Source of the DNA: JAVWJP01 sp036638975
GTDB taxonomy: Bacteria; Bacillota; Clostridia; Oscillospirales; Ruminococcaceae
Direction: 5' to 3'
DNA length: 34,914 bases
NCBI GenBank assembly: GCA_036638975.1
Contig: JAVWJP010000021.1
Span: forward strand, 1 to 34,914
The notes beneath the pieces are model-generated. The model did no database searches. It was not told where the DNA came from and was given only the letters and a program-made list of their open reading frames with translations. The translations under genes were made by a program, and so were the position numbers. The first letter of the stretch is position 1, and the number at the start of each line of letters is the position of its first letter. Positions 7,871-15,209 of this stretch are shown in pieces.

Positions 7871-7933
7871 ATTATAGTGAACTTTAAGTAAATAAGCCAA
7901 TCTCTATTTGCGATAATAATGTATTTGTTATCG
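7871..7933 (-). promoter_or_regulatory. yedE promoter with LysR-type box CGATAA-N11-TTATCG
   Basis: On the minus strand TTGGCT (7895-7900) and TATAAT (7871-7876) form a promoter with an 18-bp spacer. Immediately upstream is a perfect interrupted palindrome, CGATAA (7911-7916), 11 bp, TTATCG (7928-7933). This is the T-N11-A geometry of LysR-family sites, centred roughly 58 bp upstream of the expected start, where LysR activators bind. It ends 1 bp before the lysR stop codon. Confidence 0.65.
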
Positions 7934-7934
7934 T

Positions 7935-8852
7935 TTATCTAAATGACAAAGTTTTTTTAACCTCTGCACGAGAAAATGAGATGAACTCTTTTTCTATGTG
8001 AGAAAGCTGTCTGTCACGCCGATATGCCAAATAAATTTTGCGATAAACACCCACTCTGTCCATAGGGAACGATAATAATTTGCCCGCCACGACCTCGGCT
8101 TGTACCGCAAGTGCAGACAGCACAGACACACCGACACCGGCTGACACCATGTTTTTTATAGCCTCTGGGTTATCGCTTTTTGCAACTACATTAAGCCTGT
8201 CATAAGGGTAATTAATGCGCTTTAAATATGACTGCATAACGCGAAAGGTTCCCGAGCTTTCCTCGCGCAAAACCATAGGCTCAGACAAAAGCTCGCGCCC
8301 CTGTGCCATTTCTGCCCAAAGAGCGCGGTAATAGCTGTTTGCCGCTGTCACAAGCACCAGTTCATCTTCTAAAAGCGCATGGTACTGATAAGCTTTTGCA
8401 TCAAGCGCCACACCGACAAAGCCTATTCGCACCTCTCCGCACTGCAAAAGCTCATGTATTTTTTCGCTGTCGCCGCGCTTTAAAAAGTATCGGCAGGAAT
8501 CGTGTTTTTTAAGAAAGTCGGACATAATAGGCGGAAGTAAAACTTGAGCAGGTACAGTGGAAGCGCCTATTAAAAGCTGACCTTGCTTAGCGTCACTTAG
8601 TTTTTTTAAGTCATCACAGCGGTTTAAAATATCCTTTGCGCAAAGATAAACATTTTTTCCGTCCTCGGTTAAGCAAATTTTCTTCTTAGCCTCTCTGTCA
8701 AAAAGCAGAACGCCCAGCGCCTGCTCCAGCCTGCCTATATGCGCGCTTACAGTGGACTGTGTAAGATATAATTCTTCTGCCGCCCGCGTAAAGCTGTTAA
8801 ATTCCACCGCAAAGACAAATGCTTCCAGCTGCTTTAAATTTACATTAATCAT
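7935..8852 (-). CDS. LysR-family regulator, selenium-cluster associated
   Basis: 305 aa, normal LysR length. The N-terminal winged helix-turn-helix (residues about 5-63) contains FTRAAEELYLTQSTVSAHIGRLEQALG, and the C-terminal periplasmic-binding-protein-like effector domain follows (about 88-295). RBS GGGAG lies 8 nt before the ATG. It is divergent from the desulfurase-like gene and upstream of yedE, and T-N11-A palindromes sit at both promoters, so it likely controls both transcripts. The co-inducer is unknown; a selenium or sulfur metabolite is inferred from context. A LysR subfamily associated with selenium metabolism is known in such neighbourhoods. Confidence 0.88.
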   Translation of the reverse strand: MINVNLKQLEAFVFAVEFNSFTRAAEELYLTQSTVSAHIGRLEQALGVLLFDREAKKKICLTEDGKNVYLCAKDILNRCDDLKKLSDAKQGQLLIGASTVPAQVLLPPIMSDFLKKHDSCRYFLKRGDSEKIHELLQCGEVRIGFVGVALDAKAYQYHALLEDELVLVTAANSYYRALWAEMAQGRELLSEPMVLREESSGTFRVMQSYLKRINYPYDRLNVVAKSDNPEAIKNMVSAGVGVSVLSALAVQAEVVAGKLLSFPMDRVGVYRKIYLAYRRDRQLSHIEKEFISFSRAEVKKTLSFR

Positions 8853-8888
8853 GTAAAACTCCCGCCTCCTGTTTTTTTATCTCAAAAC

Positions 8889-8932
8889 GTGACAAAATAA
8901 ATTTTATATGCTATGCTCCAATCATTGGCATA
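8889..8932 (+). promoter_or_regulatory. Promoter and LysR-type box TATGC-N11-GCATA
   Basis: Candidate promoter of the desulfurase-like gene: GTGACA (8889-8894), 17 bp, TATGCT (8912-8917). Overlapping the -10 is an interrupted palindrome, TATGC (8912-8916), 11 bp, GCATA (8928-8932), again T-N11-A geometry, with CCAATCATTGG (8918-8928) nested in it. Its half-sites differ from those at the yedE promoter. The -35 is imperfect. Confidence 0.5.
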
Positions 8933-8958
8933 AACCGCATTAACTATGGAGGCTTTTT

Positions 8959-10113
8959 ATGAAAACAATTTATTTAGACAACGCCGCTACTTCTTTCCCA
9001 AAGCCAAATGGAGTTTCAGCGGCAATGTGCAACTATATTGATAATATCGGCGCTACGGTAAACCGTTCTGTCTATGGCAGCGCCCGCAATGCCGAGCTTG
9101 TCACGCTGGAGCTTCGCGAGATGCTGGGCAAGCTGTTTAACTTTAAAGACCCGACACACGTTGTTTTAACAGCTGGTGCAACCGCCTCTTTAAACATGGC
9201 AATAAAGGGCTTTTTGCAACCCGGTGACCACTGTCTTGTAAGCAGCATGGAGCACAATGCGGTAATGCGCCCATTGCAGCAGTTAGCCGACAGCGGCATC
9301 ACCTTTGACCGTATTCCCTGTGACAGCGAGGGCATTCTCGATGTCGATGCTATAGCTCCGCTCATCAAAAAAAACACTCGCCTTTTAGTAATGGCACACG
9401 GCTCTAACGTCTGCGGAACTGTACAAAATGCCGAAGCGGCAGGCAAAATATGCCGCGAGCATAATATAGCTTTTGTACTTGATGCCGCCCAAACGGCAGG
9501 GCATTACCCCATAGATTTTGACAAAATGGGGCTTTCAGCACTGTCTGTACCAGGGCATAAAGGGCTGTTGGGGCCTTCCGGTATAGGCGCGCTGTTGCTC
9601 TCGCCCGCTTTTTGCAAGGCACTTACACCACTTATAGCGGGCGGCACGGGCAGTGCATCAGACAGCGAGCTGCTTCCCCCATATATGCCCGACCGCTTTG
9701 AATCCGGCACACCTAATGTACCCGGAATATATGGTTTGCATGAGTCTGTTGCGTTTATCTTAAAAAATGGGGTTTCGGCAATGCGCTCTCACGAGCTTGC
9801 TTTGACCTCGCAATTTATAGACGGTATTAAAAGCATTAAGAATCTTCGCCTTTGCGGAACACAAGATTTATCTCGCAGAGTAGGCGTAATCTCTTTGGAT
9901 TTTACACAGCTTGACAATGCCGAGGTTACATTCAGGTTGGAATCTGAATTTGGCGTTTTAACCCGCTGCGGGCTTCATTGCGCCCCCTGTGCACACAAAA
10001 CTCTCGGCACCTTTCCGCAAGGCACAGTGCGTTTTTCTATAGGCTTTAAAAACACAGCCGATGACATTGCCGATGCGCTTTCTGCAATTCAAAAAATCTG
10101 TGAAAATCAGTAA
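8959..10113 (+). CDS. Cysteine desulfurase family protein (class V aminotransferase fold)
   Basis: 384 aa PLP enzyme of the NifS/CsdB-like family. Visible features: N-terminal YLDNAATSFPKP; EHNAV at 98-102; DAAQTAG at 175-181 (Asp175 and Gln178 contact the cofactor); PLP lysine Lys201 in VPGHKG; the RFESGTPN segment; and catalytic-loop Cys341 in RCGLHCAP. It would remove sulfur from cysteine (or selenium from selenocysteine) as a Cys-bound persulfide or selenide. The ATG has GGAGG 6 nt upstream. The divergent LysR and the TusA/YedE/DUF3343 operon point to the selenium-trait subgroup rather than the housekeeping iron-sulfur enzyme. Substrate preference is inference. Confidence 0.88.
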   Translation: MKTIYLDNAATSFPKPNGVSAAMCNYIDNIGATVNRSVYGSARNAELVTLELREMLGKLFNFKDPTHVVLTAGATASLNMAIKGFLQPGDHCLVSSMEHNAVMRPLQQLADSGITFDRIPCDSEGILDVDAIAPLIKKNTRLLVMAHGSNVCGTVQNAEAAGKICREHNIAFVLDAAQTAGHYPIDFDKMGLSALSVPGHKGLLGPSGIGALLLSPAFCKALTPLIAGGTGSASDSELLPPYMPDRFESGTPNVPGIYGLHESVAFILKNGVSAMRSHELALTSQFIDGIKSIKNLRLCGTQDLSRRVGVISLDFTQLDNAEVTFRLESEFGVLTRCGLHCAPCAHKTLGTFPQGTVRFSIGFKNTADDIADALSAIQKICENQ

Positions 10114-10163
10114 TATCAGCCGCCAAGCTGACTAAATTAAAAATAATTCAGTACATTAAAAAC

Positions 10164-10199
10164 CGCTCGCAGCCCACTATATAAAATGGACTGCGGGCG
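10164..10199. terminator. Bidirectional terminator between desulfurase and serpin genes
   Basis: A GC-rich imperfect stem pairs 10164-10176 with 10187-10199 (CGCTCGCAG against CTGCGGGCG with wobble). It is flanked by A-rich sequence on the left and TTTAATATTT on the right, between two convergent genes. Confidence 0.7.
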
Positions 10200-10211
10200 T
10201 TTAATATTTAA

Positions 10212-11438
10212 TTACACTAAAAGCGGGTTGACAATTGTACCGTCAAAAAGAACAAGCTCTGTGTCAAGATCAACAATAGCCAAATAAAATGGGCGGTTCA
10301 CCGTCATAACAGCGGCTTGCTCGTTGTCCGGCATAGCTTTCGCCATAACCTCTATAGATGTAGCTGCCGCCGCCATAGTGCCCGCTTCATCAAGCTTTAG
10401 CACCGTTTTATGCAGTGCATTGTCAACAAATAATGAGCAATCGCCTGTAATTCCGCTAAGATTAGCCCTGTCATTAAAGGCATCTGTAACGCCCAGACTT
10501 TTCATTGCGGGCACAAGCTCTGCACTGTAATTTATGTCTAAGCGTGGCATAGAAAAATCGACCTCACGATATTCTGCTTTTTTTATAAAACTACTTAACA
10601 TACCTGAATCTATGGCTTTAGAAAAAGCTTTTAGGCTTTCTCTCGGCAATATAATTATCATAGCGGTTTTATTGTCGCAATATGGCAAAACCACGCCCTG
10701 ATACTGCTCGTTTTCAAAATAATTATAGCTGCCCTTTCTCTGCATCATAGGAACTTCAATGTCACCTGACGGTGCATAAAAGCTGCGCTGTTTAGTGTTA
10801 GAAGGGTAAAAAGGGTCTTTCCAGCTTGATTTAAAATATGTCGTGCTTATTAAAAAAAGCTTTGTTTGTTCGTCCAATTCATCAGCTACAATTTTTTCTA
10901 TAAGACCATTTGTGTTTGTCTTTACCCAATCATTTATAGTCTTAGGGGCAGAGCTATCTTTAAAATCAAGCAGCTCCGCTTTTGCATTATAATTTTTAAT
11001 GAGTGAATTTGTAAAAGAAGCTTTTATCTTCGGCGCAATATTTTTATTTATCCATATTGAGTTTTGGAACTGTAATTCTGTGTTCTTACGCTCGCCGTTA
11101 AGGTACTGCCTTAGCTCTGAGCAGGACAGGTTGCAGGGCTCTTTTTTTTGCCCCAGTGCCGTTTCAAGCTGACGCAGAGTGTTTTTTTCTGCGCCGTTTT
11201 GCAGCATACCAAACGCCATATACATATTTGCAGGTGATATAAACACATTTTTATTTTCATCATAAAGCTGTTTCAATAAATTGTCGCCGTAACGGTTTAC
11301 TTTATTTACCGCCTCTGCGCTTATGCTTTTTGGTGTTTTTTGCGTACCCAAAGCGCTTTCACCTTTTAAAGGTGCAGTGCCCGCACAGAGCAATGCCGCG
11401 ACACATACTAAAGAAATTAATCTTATACTTCGTTTCAT
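10212..11438 (-). CDS. Secreted serpin (serine protease inhibitor)
   Basis: 408 aa, full serpin length plus an N-terminal Sec signal peptide (MKRSIRLISLVCVAALLCAG). A Cys lies near the cleavage region but the preceding LL is not a good lipobox. Serpin signatures: NVFISPANMYMAFGML, the NDWV-x-TNTNGLI helix, STTYFKSSW, and near the end NRPFYLAIVDLDTE. The reactive-centre-loop hinge is E-A-G-T-M-A-A-A-A-T starting at Glu351, the small-residue pattern of inhibitory serpins. Counting 17 residues gives P1 Lys367 and P1' Ala368, suggesting a trypsin-like target. The frame extends 5 codons upstream to a GTG, but AGGAGA lies 6 nt before the ATG at 11438. It follows glpK by 29 bp and may be cotranscribed. 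Confidence 0.93.
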   Translation of the reverse strand: MKRSIRLISLVCVAALLCAGTAPLKGESALGTQKTPKSISAEAVNKVNRYGDNLLKQLYDENKNVFISPANMYMAFGMLQNGAEKNTLRQLETALGQKKEPCNLSCSELRQYLNGERKNTELQFQNSIWINKNIAPKIKASFTNSLIKNYNAKAELLDFKDSSAPKTINDWVKTNTNGLIEKIVADELDEQTKLFLISTTYFKSSWKDPFYPSNTKQRSFYAPSGDIEVPMMQRKGSYNYFENEQYQGVVLPYCDNKTAMIIILPRESLKAFSKAIDSGMLSSFIKKAEYREVDFSMPRLDINYSAELVPAMKSLGVTDAFNDRANLSGITGDCSLFVDNALHKTVLKLDEAGTMAAAATSIEVMAKAMPDNEQAAVMTVNRPFYLAIVDLDTELVLFDGTIVNPLLV

Positions 11439-11467
11439 AGCAATTCTCCTCACTCTCTAGTTTAAAT

Positions 11468-12964
11468 TTAATCTGCATCATCATCTGCCCAGAGCATAGA
11501 ACGTTTTACGGCGCGATGCCAGTTCTTTAAAAGCGATTTTCTTTCTTTGTCGTCCATTTTTGGCTCATACAGCTTGTCCAAAGTCCAATGACCTACGAGC
11601 TCGTCGGTATCGTGCCAAAGCCCCACAGCAAGCCCCGCCAAATATGCCGCGCCCAGCGCCGTGGTTTCGCGTATCATGGGTCTGCGCACGTTAATGTTCA
11701 TTATATCCGCCTGAAACTGCATTAAAAAGTTGTCACGGCTGGCTCCCCCATCAGCTTTAAGCTCTTTTAAAGCTATACCCGTGTCGCTTTGCATTGCGTC
11801 CAGTAAATCCTTCGATTGATAAGCAGTTGCCTCTACTGCCGCGCGTATTATATGGCTGCGGGTTGTCCCGCGTGTTATACCTACAATAGTTCCGCGCGCA
11901 TACATATCCCAATACGGTGCACCAAGCCCCGTAAAGGCAGGCACTACATATACCCCGCCGTTGTCATTTGCTTTAGTTGCAAAGTACTCGGCATCGCGGC
12001 TCTCGCTTATAAACTGCATTTCGTCGCGCAGCCACTGCACCACAGCCCCGCCCACAAAAACGCTGCCCTCTAGGGCATACTGCACCTTTCCGTTAAGACC
12101 TACAGCAATGGTAGTAAGCAAACCGTTTTTACTGCGGCAAATTTCATCGCCTGTGTTCATAAGCAAAAAACAGCCTGTACCATAAGTGTTTTTAGCCTCT
12201 CCCCTTTTAAAGCAAGCCTGCCCAAAAAGCGCCGCCTGCTGGTCGCCCGCTATGCCCGCTATAGGTATTTTTGCACCTTGAAGGTTGATATAACCGTAAA
12301 CCTCACTTGAATTATGTACCTCTGCCAGCATTGACATAGGTATATTCAACTGCCTGCAAATTTTTTCGTCCCAACAAAGCTTCTTTATGTTATAAAGCAT
12401 AGTGCGCGAAGCATTGGTATAGTCGGTGACAAAAACCTCGCCGCCCGTAAGCTTCCACAAAAGCCATGTATCCACCGTGCCAAAAAGCAGCTCTCCGCGT
12501 TCTGCTTTTTCTTGCGCACCCTCCACATTGTCCAAAATCCAACGTATTTTTGTAGCCGAAAAATATGCGTCTACCAAAAGCCCTGTGTTTTCGCGGATAT
12601 ATTCCTCACAACCGTCGGCTTTAAGACCCTCGCAGATACCTGCCGTGCGGCGGCACTGCCACACTATGGCATTATAAATGGGTCTGCCCGTAAGCTTGTC
12701 CCACACCACAGTTGTTTCGCGCTGGTTGGTTATACCAATTGCCGCAACCTCGTCAGCAGCTATACCGCTTTGCGCCAGCACCTCTGCCAGCACGCCGTAC
12801 TGCGAGGCATATATTTCTAATGGGTCGTGCTCTACATAACCCGGCTGTGGGTAAAACTGCGTAAATTCCTTTTGCGAAACACCTACGATATTCTGCTCCT
12901 TATCAAATATTATAGCACGCGAGCTCGTAGTGCCTTGGTCAAGAGATATTACATAGCGCTTCAT
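11468..12964 (-). CDS. glpK: Glycerol kinase
   Basis: 498 aa, matching the usual length of about 500. It phosphorylates glycerol to sn-glycerol 3-phosphate with ATP in the cytoplasm. Family motifs: N-terminal ISLDQGTTSSRAIIFD; the glycerol-site NQRETTVVWDK and IVWQCRRT; GIAGDQQAALFGQACF; the ATP-site TYGTGCFLLMNTG; and C-terminal LKADGGASRDNFLMQFQADI. The frame extends 8 codons upstream to a TTG, but GGAGG at 12973-12977 sits 8 nt before the ATG at 12964, which also gives the standard MKRYVISLDQG start. No glpF, glpD or glpP lies nearby. A terminator-like hairpin abuts the RBS, see the entry at 12987. Confidence 0.96.
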   Translation of the reverse strand: MKRYVISLDQGTTSSRAIIFDKEQNIVGVSQKEFTQFYPQPGYVEHDPLEIYASQYGVLAEVLAQSGIAADEVAAIGITNQRETTVVWDKLTGRPIYNAIVWQCRRTAGICEGLKADGCEEYIRENTGLLVDAYFSATKIRWILDNVEGAQEKAERGELLFGTVDTWLLWKLTGGEVFVTDYTNASRTMLYNIKKLCWDEKICRQLNIPMSMLAEVHNSSEVYGYINLQGAKIPIAGIAGDQQAALFGQACFKRGEAKNTYGTGCFLLMNTGDEICRSKNGLLTTIAVGLNGKVQYALEGSVFVGGAVVQWLRDEMQFISESRDAEYFATKANDNGGVYVVPAFTGLGAPYWDMYARGTIVGITRGTTRSHIIRAAVEATAYQSKDLLDAMQSDTGIALKELKADGGASRDNFLMQFQADIMNINVRRPMIRETTALGAAYLAGLAVGLWHDTDELVGHWTLDKLYEPKMDDKERKSLLKNWHRAVKRSMLWADDDAD

Positions 12965-12986
12965 AGCTTTATCCTCCGAAAAGTGC

Positions 12987-13029
12987 AAAAACCGATGCTC
13001 ACATCAGAACGACGTAAACACCGGTTTTT
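12987..13029 (-). terminator. Terminator or attenuator hairpin directly upstream of glpK
   Basis: On the minus strand an 11-bp stem with one mismatch (AAAAACCGATG complement against CACCGGTTTTT; core arms 12990-12997 and 13019-13026) has a U-tract on its 3' side. It ends about 9 nt before the glpK RBS. It can terminate the upstream DUF975 transcript. There is no space for a promoter between it and the RBS, so glpK transcripts must pass through it. Confidence 0.65.
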
Positions 13030-13051
13030 TTAATCATATATTATTCAACTA

Positions 13052-13795
13052 TTAAAGTTGCGGTGCAGCAGGTGGCAAAAAGTCCGGCAGCTCCCCTGCA
13101 TTTGCTAAGTCCATTGTAAACATTTTTGCGCGCATTACCGCATAAAGCTCTGCATATGTAGCATAAATATACGGCCGCAAGAAGATGAAGCCAATACCGC
13201 ACGTCAATACACCCAGAATATTCCAGCCAACGAAAGATAGCTCAAGCACAAATATGTTGAACTTTTCATTTTTTGACATGCTTTTTGTTATTTCAAAATA
13301 CCGCTGTGTTGTTAAATCCGGGTTTTCGGCAAGCAGATATGGAATGAAATGGTATTCGTAGGTTTTTATAAGACCCGGTACTATAAAAAGACAAGTCCAC
13401 AAAAGTATTTTTGCATCTCTAATAAGCATAACTTTTACTATTTTTATATATCTTCCGCCCTTAAAAGCAAAAAACAAGCTCTTAAAGCTGCTTTTAAAGC
13501 TACGGCTCTCCATAAAGTACCTGTTTGCACCTACAATAATAGGGTTGAATACAAATATCATAACTAATAACCCTATAATAGAAGTCCACATCTCATACGA
13601 TTTTGTTAGTTCTGCAATATCTTGCGCACTTTGAATACCGAATTGACTTACAATTTTCGTAATCTGATCCGCAGTTAAAAAACCGGTTTGCATGCCTGAT
13701 ACCACAGTATAAACTATACAAACCGCTACAGCTACCCAGTAATAACGCTTTATTGCCGTCTTTGCGTTTGTCTTTAATTCCGTCCTACTCCACAT
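13052..13795 (-). CDS. DUF975 family integral membrane protein (copy 1)
   Basis: 247 aa. The N-terminus WSRTELKTNAKTAIKRYYWVAVAVCIVYTVV is typical of DUF975: a short amphipathic basic segment, then the first membrane helix. Further helices lie around residues 71-93, 120-150 and 180-215, with the family-like LFIVPGLIKTYEYHFIPYLLAENP segment. Function is unestablished. The frame is open 6 codons upstream to a TTG, but the GAGGAGGAG tract 7 nt before the ATG at 13795 decides the start. It has its own palindrome-overlapped promoter. A second DUF975 gene lies at 24851-25780. Confidence 0.85.
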   Translation of the reverse strand: MWSRTELKTNAKTAIKRYYWVAVAVCIVYTVVSGMQTGFLTADQITKIVSQFGIQSAQDIAELTKSYEMWTSIIGLLVMIFVFNPIIVGANRYFMESRSFKSSFKSLFFAFKGGRYIKIVKVMLIRDAKILLWTCLFIVPGLIKTYEYHFIPYLLAENPDLTTQRYFEITKSMSKNEKFNIFVLELSFVGWNILGVLTCGIGFIFLRPYIYATYAELYAVMRAKMFTMDLANAGELPDFLPPAAPQL

Positions 13796-13821
13796 AATAA
13801 AACTCCTCCTCAAAATAATTA

Positions 13822-13836
13822 GGACACCGTGTCCTT
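13822..13836 (-). promoter_or_regulatory. Palindrome AGGACAC-C-GTGTCCT in the DUF975 leader
   Basis: A perfect palindrome with 7-bp arms around one central base, between the DUF975 promoter and its RBS. It could be an operator or a small hairpin in the mRNA leader. No binding protein can be assigned. Confidence 0.5.
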
Positions 13837-13880
13837 GCCGTTACTTTGCTATATAAGCATTCTATAATATCACTGTTACG

Positions 13881-13911
13881 TAGTATATACTACATTCACC
13901 TAAATGTAAAG
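13881..13911 (-). promoter_or_regulatory. DUF975 promoter with operator-like palindrome GTAGTATATACTAC
   Basis: Minus-strand promoter TTTACA (13906-13911), 17 bp, TATACT (13883-13888). The -10 lies inside a perfect 14-bp palindrome at 13881-13894. A repressor bound there would block RNA polymerase. The sequence recalls GTAT/ATAC-type operators of small GntR and PadR regulators, but none is encoded next to it. Confidence 0.65.
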
Positions 13912-13947
13912 AAAAATATGTCAAAAAAGCCTATATTATTTTTTTAA

Positions 13948-13976
13948 TTGAAAAAAATTACCTTTTATGTTACTAT
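13948..13976 (+). promoter_or_regulatory. Candidate promoter of the aminotransferase-trpS operon
   Basis: TTGAAA (13948-13953), 17 bp, TACTAT (13971-13976), overlapping a TATAAT at 13974-13979. It lies 45 bp upstream of the ATG at 14022. No T-box leader for trpS is visible; the region is too short to hold one. Confidence 0.5.
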
Positions 13977-14021
13977 AATAATAACTAAAAAATTATAGCT
14001 GTATGACAGGAGTTTTAAATT

Positions 14022-15209
14022 ATGAATTATCACTTTTCGGATAGAATCGGCTCTTTGAAGCCTTCTGCTATTCGTGAAATATTAAAATCGACTTCAGACC
14101 CGTCCGTAATCTCCTTTGCGGCAGGAAACCCTGCGCCGGAGGCATTCCCAATAGCTGAGGTACGCCGTATCACAGACGAAATTTTTAAAGAAACGCCTAT
14201 TTTGGCACTTCAATATTCCATCACAGAGGGCTACCCTGCGTTTAGAAACGAAATTTCTAAAATGCTGCATACGCGCTACAGCATCGGTAACGAAAACGAC
14301 GATACACTTGTGGTTTCAGGTGCTCAACAGGGTATAGATTTGGCTGTTCGCGCCCTTGTGAATGACGGTGACACCATCATATGCGAAAACCCCAGCTTTG
14401 TTGCCTCTTTAAACTGCTTTCGCAGCTACCGAGCACATCTTGTGGGCGTTCCTGTAGAAAGCGACGGAATAGACACCGATAAGCTTGAAGCGGCACTTAA
14501 AGCAAACCCGAACACGCGCCTTATTTACCTTATTCCAAACTTTCAAAACCCTACCGGTATAACCATGAGCGCCAAAAAGCGCCGCACTGTTTATGCTCTG
14601 GCAAAAAAACACAATACTCTCATTTTAGAGGATAACCCATATGGAGATTTACGCTTTGGCGGCGAGCATATCCCTGCTATAAAAGCGCTTGATGACAACA
14701 ATATTGTAATATATTGCGGGAGCTTTTCTAAAATACTTTCGCCCGGTCTGCGCGTCGGCTTTGTCAATGCGCACCGCGATATTTTAGCTAAAATGACAGT
14801 TGCAAAGCAATGCAACGATGTACATACGGCTATACTTTCGCAGCTTATCTGCTACAAATTTATGACCGAATGCAACTTAGATGTGCATATTGCAAATCTA
14901 CAGAGCATATACCGCAAAAAAAGCGCGCTTATGCTGCGCGGGATAGACGAAAGCTTTAGCAAAAACGTAACACATACAACGCCTGACGGCGGGCTGTTTA
15001 TATGGTGTACCCTACCCGAGGGCAGCGACATGATAGGCTTTTGCAAGACAGCCGCACAGAACAAGGTTGCAGTTGTGCCCGGAAGTGCTTTTACGGCTGA
15101 TGAAAGCGAAATTACCACATCGTTCCGCATGAATTTTTCTACCCCAACCGATGAAAAAATATCCGAGGGCTGCAAGCTATTGGGCGAACTTACAAAGGAG
15201 ATGTTTTAA
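14022..15209 (+). CDS. PLP-dependent class I/II aminotransferase (LysN/Aro8-like)
   Basis: 395 aa, fold-type I aminotransferase. Features: ISFAAGNPAPEAFP near the N-terminus; SGAQQGIDLAVRALVNDGDTI; the IPNFQNPTG motif; LEDNPYGDLRF; the PLP lysine Lys237 in CGSFSKILSPGLRVGF; and a C-terminal FRMNFSTP arginine. The subgroup resembles 2-aminoadipate, aromatic and branched-chain aminotransferases and the catalytic half of MocR regulators, but there is no DNA-binding domain. Exact substrate uncertain. AGGAG lies 9 nt before the ATG. Its stop overlaps the trpS start by 1 bp (TAATG), so the two are translated together; an aromatic amino-acid role would fit trpS but is not proven. Confidence 0.88.
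   Translation: MNYHFSDRIGSLKPSAIREILKSTSDPSVISFAAGNPAPEAFPIAEVRRITDEIFKETPILALQYSITEGYPAFRNEISKMLHTRYSIGNENDDTLVVSGAQQGIDLAVRALVNDGDTIICENPSFVASLNCFRSYRAHLVGVPVESDGIDTDKLEAALKANPNTRLIYLIPNFQNPTGITMSAKKRRTVYALAKKHNTLILEDNPYGDLRFGGEHIPAIKALDDNNIVIYCGSFSKILSPGLRVGFVNAHRDILAKMTVAKQCNDVHTAILSQLICYKFMTECNLDVHIANLQSIYRKKSALMLRGIDESFSKNVTHTTPDGGLFIWCTLPEGSDMIGFCKTAAQNKVAVVPGSAFTADESEITTSFRMNFSTPTDEKISEGCKLLGELTKEMF

Noticed and set aside
13814..14021. T-box leader expected upstream of trpS operon
   Set aside because: The region is short, has no T-box consensus or specifier-loop structure, and is explained by divergent promoters and palindromes.
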